A stretch of 64,000 nucleotides of DNA from Leptasterias polaris (lineage: Eukaryota > Echinodermata > Asteroidea > Forcipulatida > Asteriidae): the NCBI GenBank assembly GCA_037783415.1, contig JAZGTN010000095.1, positions 124,001 to 188,000 of the forward strand. The letters run 5' to 3'. This document shows, piece by piece, positions 61,801 through 64,000 of this stretch. Under the pieces are notes generated by a model, which saw only the letters and a list, made by a program, of their open reading frames with translations, ran no database searches and was not told the DNA's origin. The translations under genes and the position numbers were made by a program. The stretch's first letter is position 1. Every line of letters begins with the position of its first letter.

Positions 61801-64000
61801 AAGTAATCGCGGAAATTCGGCATTTAAAAATGGGTCGGAAATTGAAAAATATGGACAGGCTTATTTACCTCTGAGAAAACTCCATATTTGGAACCAAAAT
61901 TAAAGTGTGTTTTGACGGTGCAGGTCGATGGAGTAGGACACCCCGGACAAGGTTTCTGTGTGGTAAAATCCTCAAATCTCAATACTTTTTTTATTACGAA
62001 TATTCTTCCGAAACGTCTCAAAACATGACGTCATCAACATGGCAGAAAAACATCAATTGCTCCCCGAAAACCAAAAGCAAGCGGGGTCGAAAATGTTACC
62101 GACATTAATTTGGATAGTTGGCGCACCAAATAATCGCGGAAATTCGGCATTTAAAAATGGGTCGGAAATTGAAAAATATGGACAGGCTATTACCTCTGAG
62201 AAAACTCCATATTTGGAACCAAAATTAAAGTGTGTTTTGACGGTGCAGGTCGATGGAGTAGGACACCCCGGAAATCCTCAAATCTCAATACTTTTTTTAT
62301 TACGAATATTCTTCCGAAACGTCTCAAAACATGACGTCATCAACATGGCAGAAAAACATCAATTGCTCCCCGAAAACCAAAAGCAAGCGGGGTCGAAAAT
62401 GTTACCGACCTTAATTTGGATAGTTGGCGCACCAAGTAATCGCGGAAATTCGGCATTTAAAAATGGGTCGGAAATTGAAAAATATTGACAGGCTAATACC
62501 TCTCAGAAAACTCCATATTTGGAACCAAAATTAAAGTGTGTTTTGACGGTGCAGGTCGATGGAGTAGGACACCCCGGACAAGGTTTCTGTGTGGTAAAAT
62601 CCTCAAATCTCAATACTTTTTTTATTACGAATATTCTTCCGAAACGTCTCAAAACATGACGTCATCAACATGGCAGAAAAACATCAATTGCTCCCCGAAA
62701 ACCAAAAGCAAGCGGGGTCGAAAATGTTACCGACCTTAATTTGGATAGTTGGCGCACCAAGTAATCGCGGAAATTCGGCATTTAAAAATGGGTCGGAAAT
62801 TGAAAAACACCATATTTGGAACCAAAATTAAAGTGTTTTGACGGTGCAGGTCGATGGAGTAGGACACGCCGGACAAGGTTTCTGTGTGGTAAAATCCTCA
62901 AATCTCAATCCTTTTTTTATTACGAATTTTCTTCCGAAACGTCTCAAAACATGACGTCATCAACATGGCAGAAAAACATCAATTGCTCCCCGAAAACCAA
63001 AAGCAAGCGGGGTCGAAAATGTTACCGACCTTAATTTGGATAGTTGGCGCACCAAGTAATCGCGGAAATTCGGCATTTAAAAATGGGTCGGAAATTGAAA
63101 AACACCATATTTGGAACCAAAATTAAAGTGTTTTGACGGTGCAGGTCGATGGAGTAGGACACCCCGGACAAGGTTTCTGTGTGGTAAAATCCTCAAATCT
63201 CAATACTTTTTTTATTACGAATTTTCTTCCGAAACGTCTCAAAACATGACGTCATCAACATGGCAGAAAAACATCAATTGCTCACCGAAAACCAAAAGCA
63301 AGCGGGGTCGAAAATGTTACCGACCCATATTTGGAGAGTTGGCGCACCAAGTAATCGCGGAAATTCGGCATTTAAAAATGGGTCGGAAATTGAAAAATAT
63401 GGACAGGCTATTACCTCTGAGAAAACTCCATATTTGGAACCAAAATTAAAGTGTGTTTTGACGGTGCAGGTCGATGGAGTAGGACACCCCGGACAAGGTT
63501 TCTGTGTGGTAAAATCCTCAAATCTCAATACTTTATTTATTACGAATATTCTTCCGAAACGTCTCAAAACATGACGTCATCTACATGGCAGAAAAACATC
63601 AATTGCTCCCCGAAAACCAAAAGCAAGCGGGGTCGAAAATGTTACCGACCTTAATTTGGATAGTTGGCGCACCAAGTAATCGCGGAAATTCGGCATTTAA
63701 AAATGGGTCGGAAATTGAAAAATATTGACAGGCTATTACCTCTGAGAAAACTCCATATTTGGAACCAAAATTAAAGTGTGTTTTGACGGTGCAGGTCGAT
63801 GGAGTAGGACCCTCCGGACAAGGTTTCTGTGTGGTAAAATCCTCAAATCTCAATACTTTTTTTATTACGAATATTCTTCCGAAACGTCTCAAAACATGAC
63901 GTCATCAACATGGCAGAAAAACATCAATTGCTCCCCGAAAACCAAAAGCAAGCGGGGTCGAAAATGTTACCGACCTTAATTTGGATAGTTGGCGCACCAA
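58847..64000. repeat. Satellite B, right flank part 2 with a 1,905-bp higher-order repeat
   Basis: Variable B monomers: GTGTTTTGACGG (2 bp shorter), GAAAACACC, ATGGACAGGC, a T10 run before GACGG (near 59671 and 61576), a deleted unit joining CACCCCGGAAATCCTC (near 60360 and 62265), and linker-less joins GAAATTGAAAAACACC (near 60894, 62799 and 63094). These recur in order at an offset of 1,905 bp (about 59340-60930 against 61245-62835), with a few point differences. From about 63450 one core-like unit (TTTATTTATT, CATCTACATGG) reappears. The array runs off the right edge. Confidence 0.88.

Noticed and set aside
1..64000. CRISPR array
   Set aside because: The repeats are directly adjacent with no unique spacers, the unit is ten times too long, and the genome is eukaryotic.

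Overview
This window is almost entirely tandemly repeated satellite DNA from a eukaryotic genome, most likely an invertebrate animal. The evidence is two related, higher-order-organised satellites with monomers of about 357 and 325 bp, no run of normal genes, a small inverted-terminal-repeat DNA transposon, and a Ty3/gypsy-type reverse transcriptase fragment of the kind common in invertebrates. I cannot name the species. The window looks like pericentromeric, centromeric or other heterochromatin, but nothing in the sequence proves which.

Layout: (1) 1-32884 is satellite A, about 96 monomers. Its left part (1 to about 21.4 kb) is built on an eight-monomer higher-order repeat of 2,726 bp that ends in a 226-bp truncated monomer. 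Three complete copies are visible, with overlapping multi-kilobase duplications at offsets of 2,012, 6,039 and 8,051 bp. The middle part (21.4-28.3 kb) uses 360/357-bp groups and a 2.5-kb duplication. The right part (28.3-32.8 kb) becomes a 713-bp dimer. (2) At 32801-33125 one hybrid monomer switches from A to B inside a 40-bp box that the two families share almost perfectly. (3) 32885-53696 is satellite B: a ragged flank to about 34.86 kb, then a very uniform core of 325-bp monomers. A 477-bp MITE-like element interrupts the core at 50929-51405. (4) 53697-56390 is a non-satellite island. It holds a 182-bp tandem duplication, about 0.9 kb of unclassified AT-rich DNA, and a rearranged Ty3/gypsy fragment on the minus strand. 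That fragment keeps a full reverse transcriptase core, lacks RNase H, is flanked by identical 118-bp direct repeats, and carries a 26-bp inverted copy of its own coding sequence. (5) 56391-64000 is more satellite B, of an older and more variable type, with 653-bp dimers and then a 1,905-bp higher-order unit.

There is no convincing host gene. The many 60-150 codon open frames inside the arrays are the same few frames repeated once per monomer and interrupted in every monomer; they are by-products of periodicity. The interest lies in how the array evolved: a hybrid A/B monomer, a uniform core between older flanks, one linker segment where indels and insertions concentrate, a palindromic TGACGTCA site in B but not A, and a template-switch-like rearrangement in the retroelement island.
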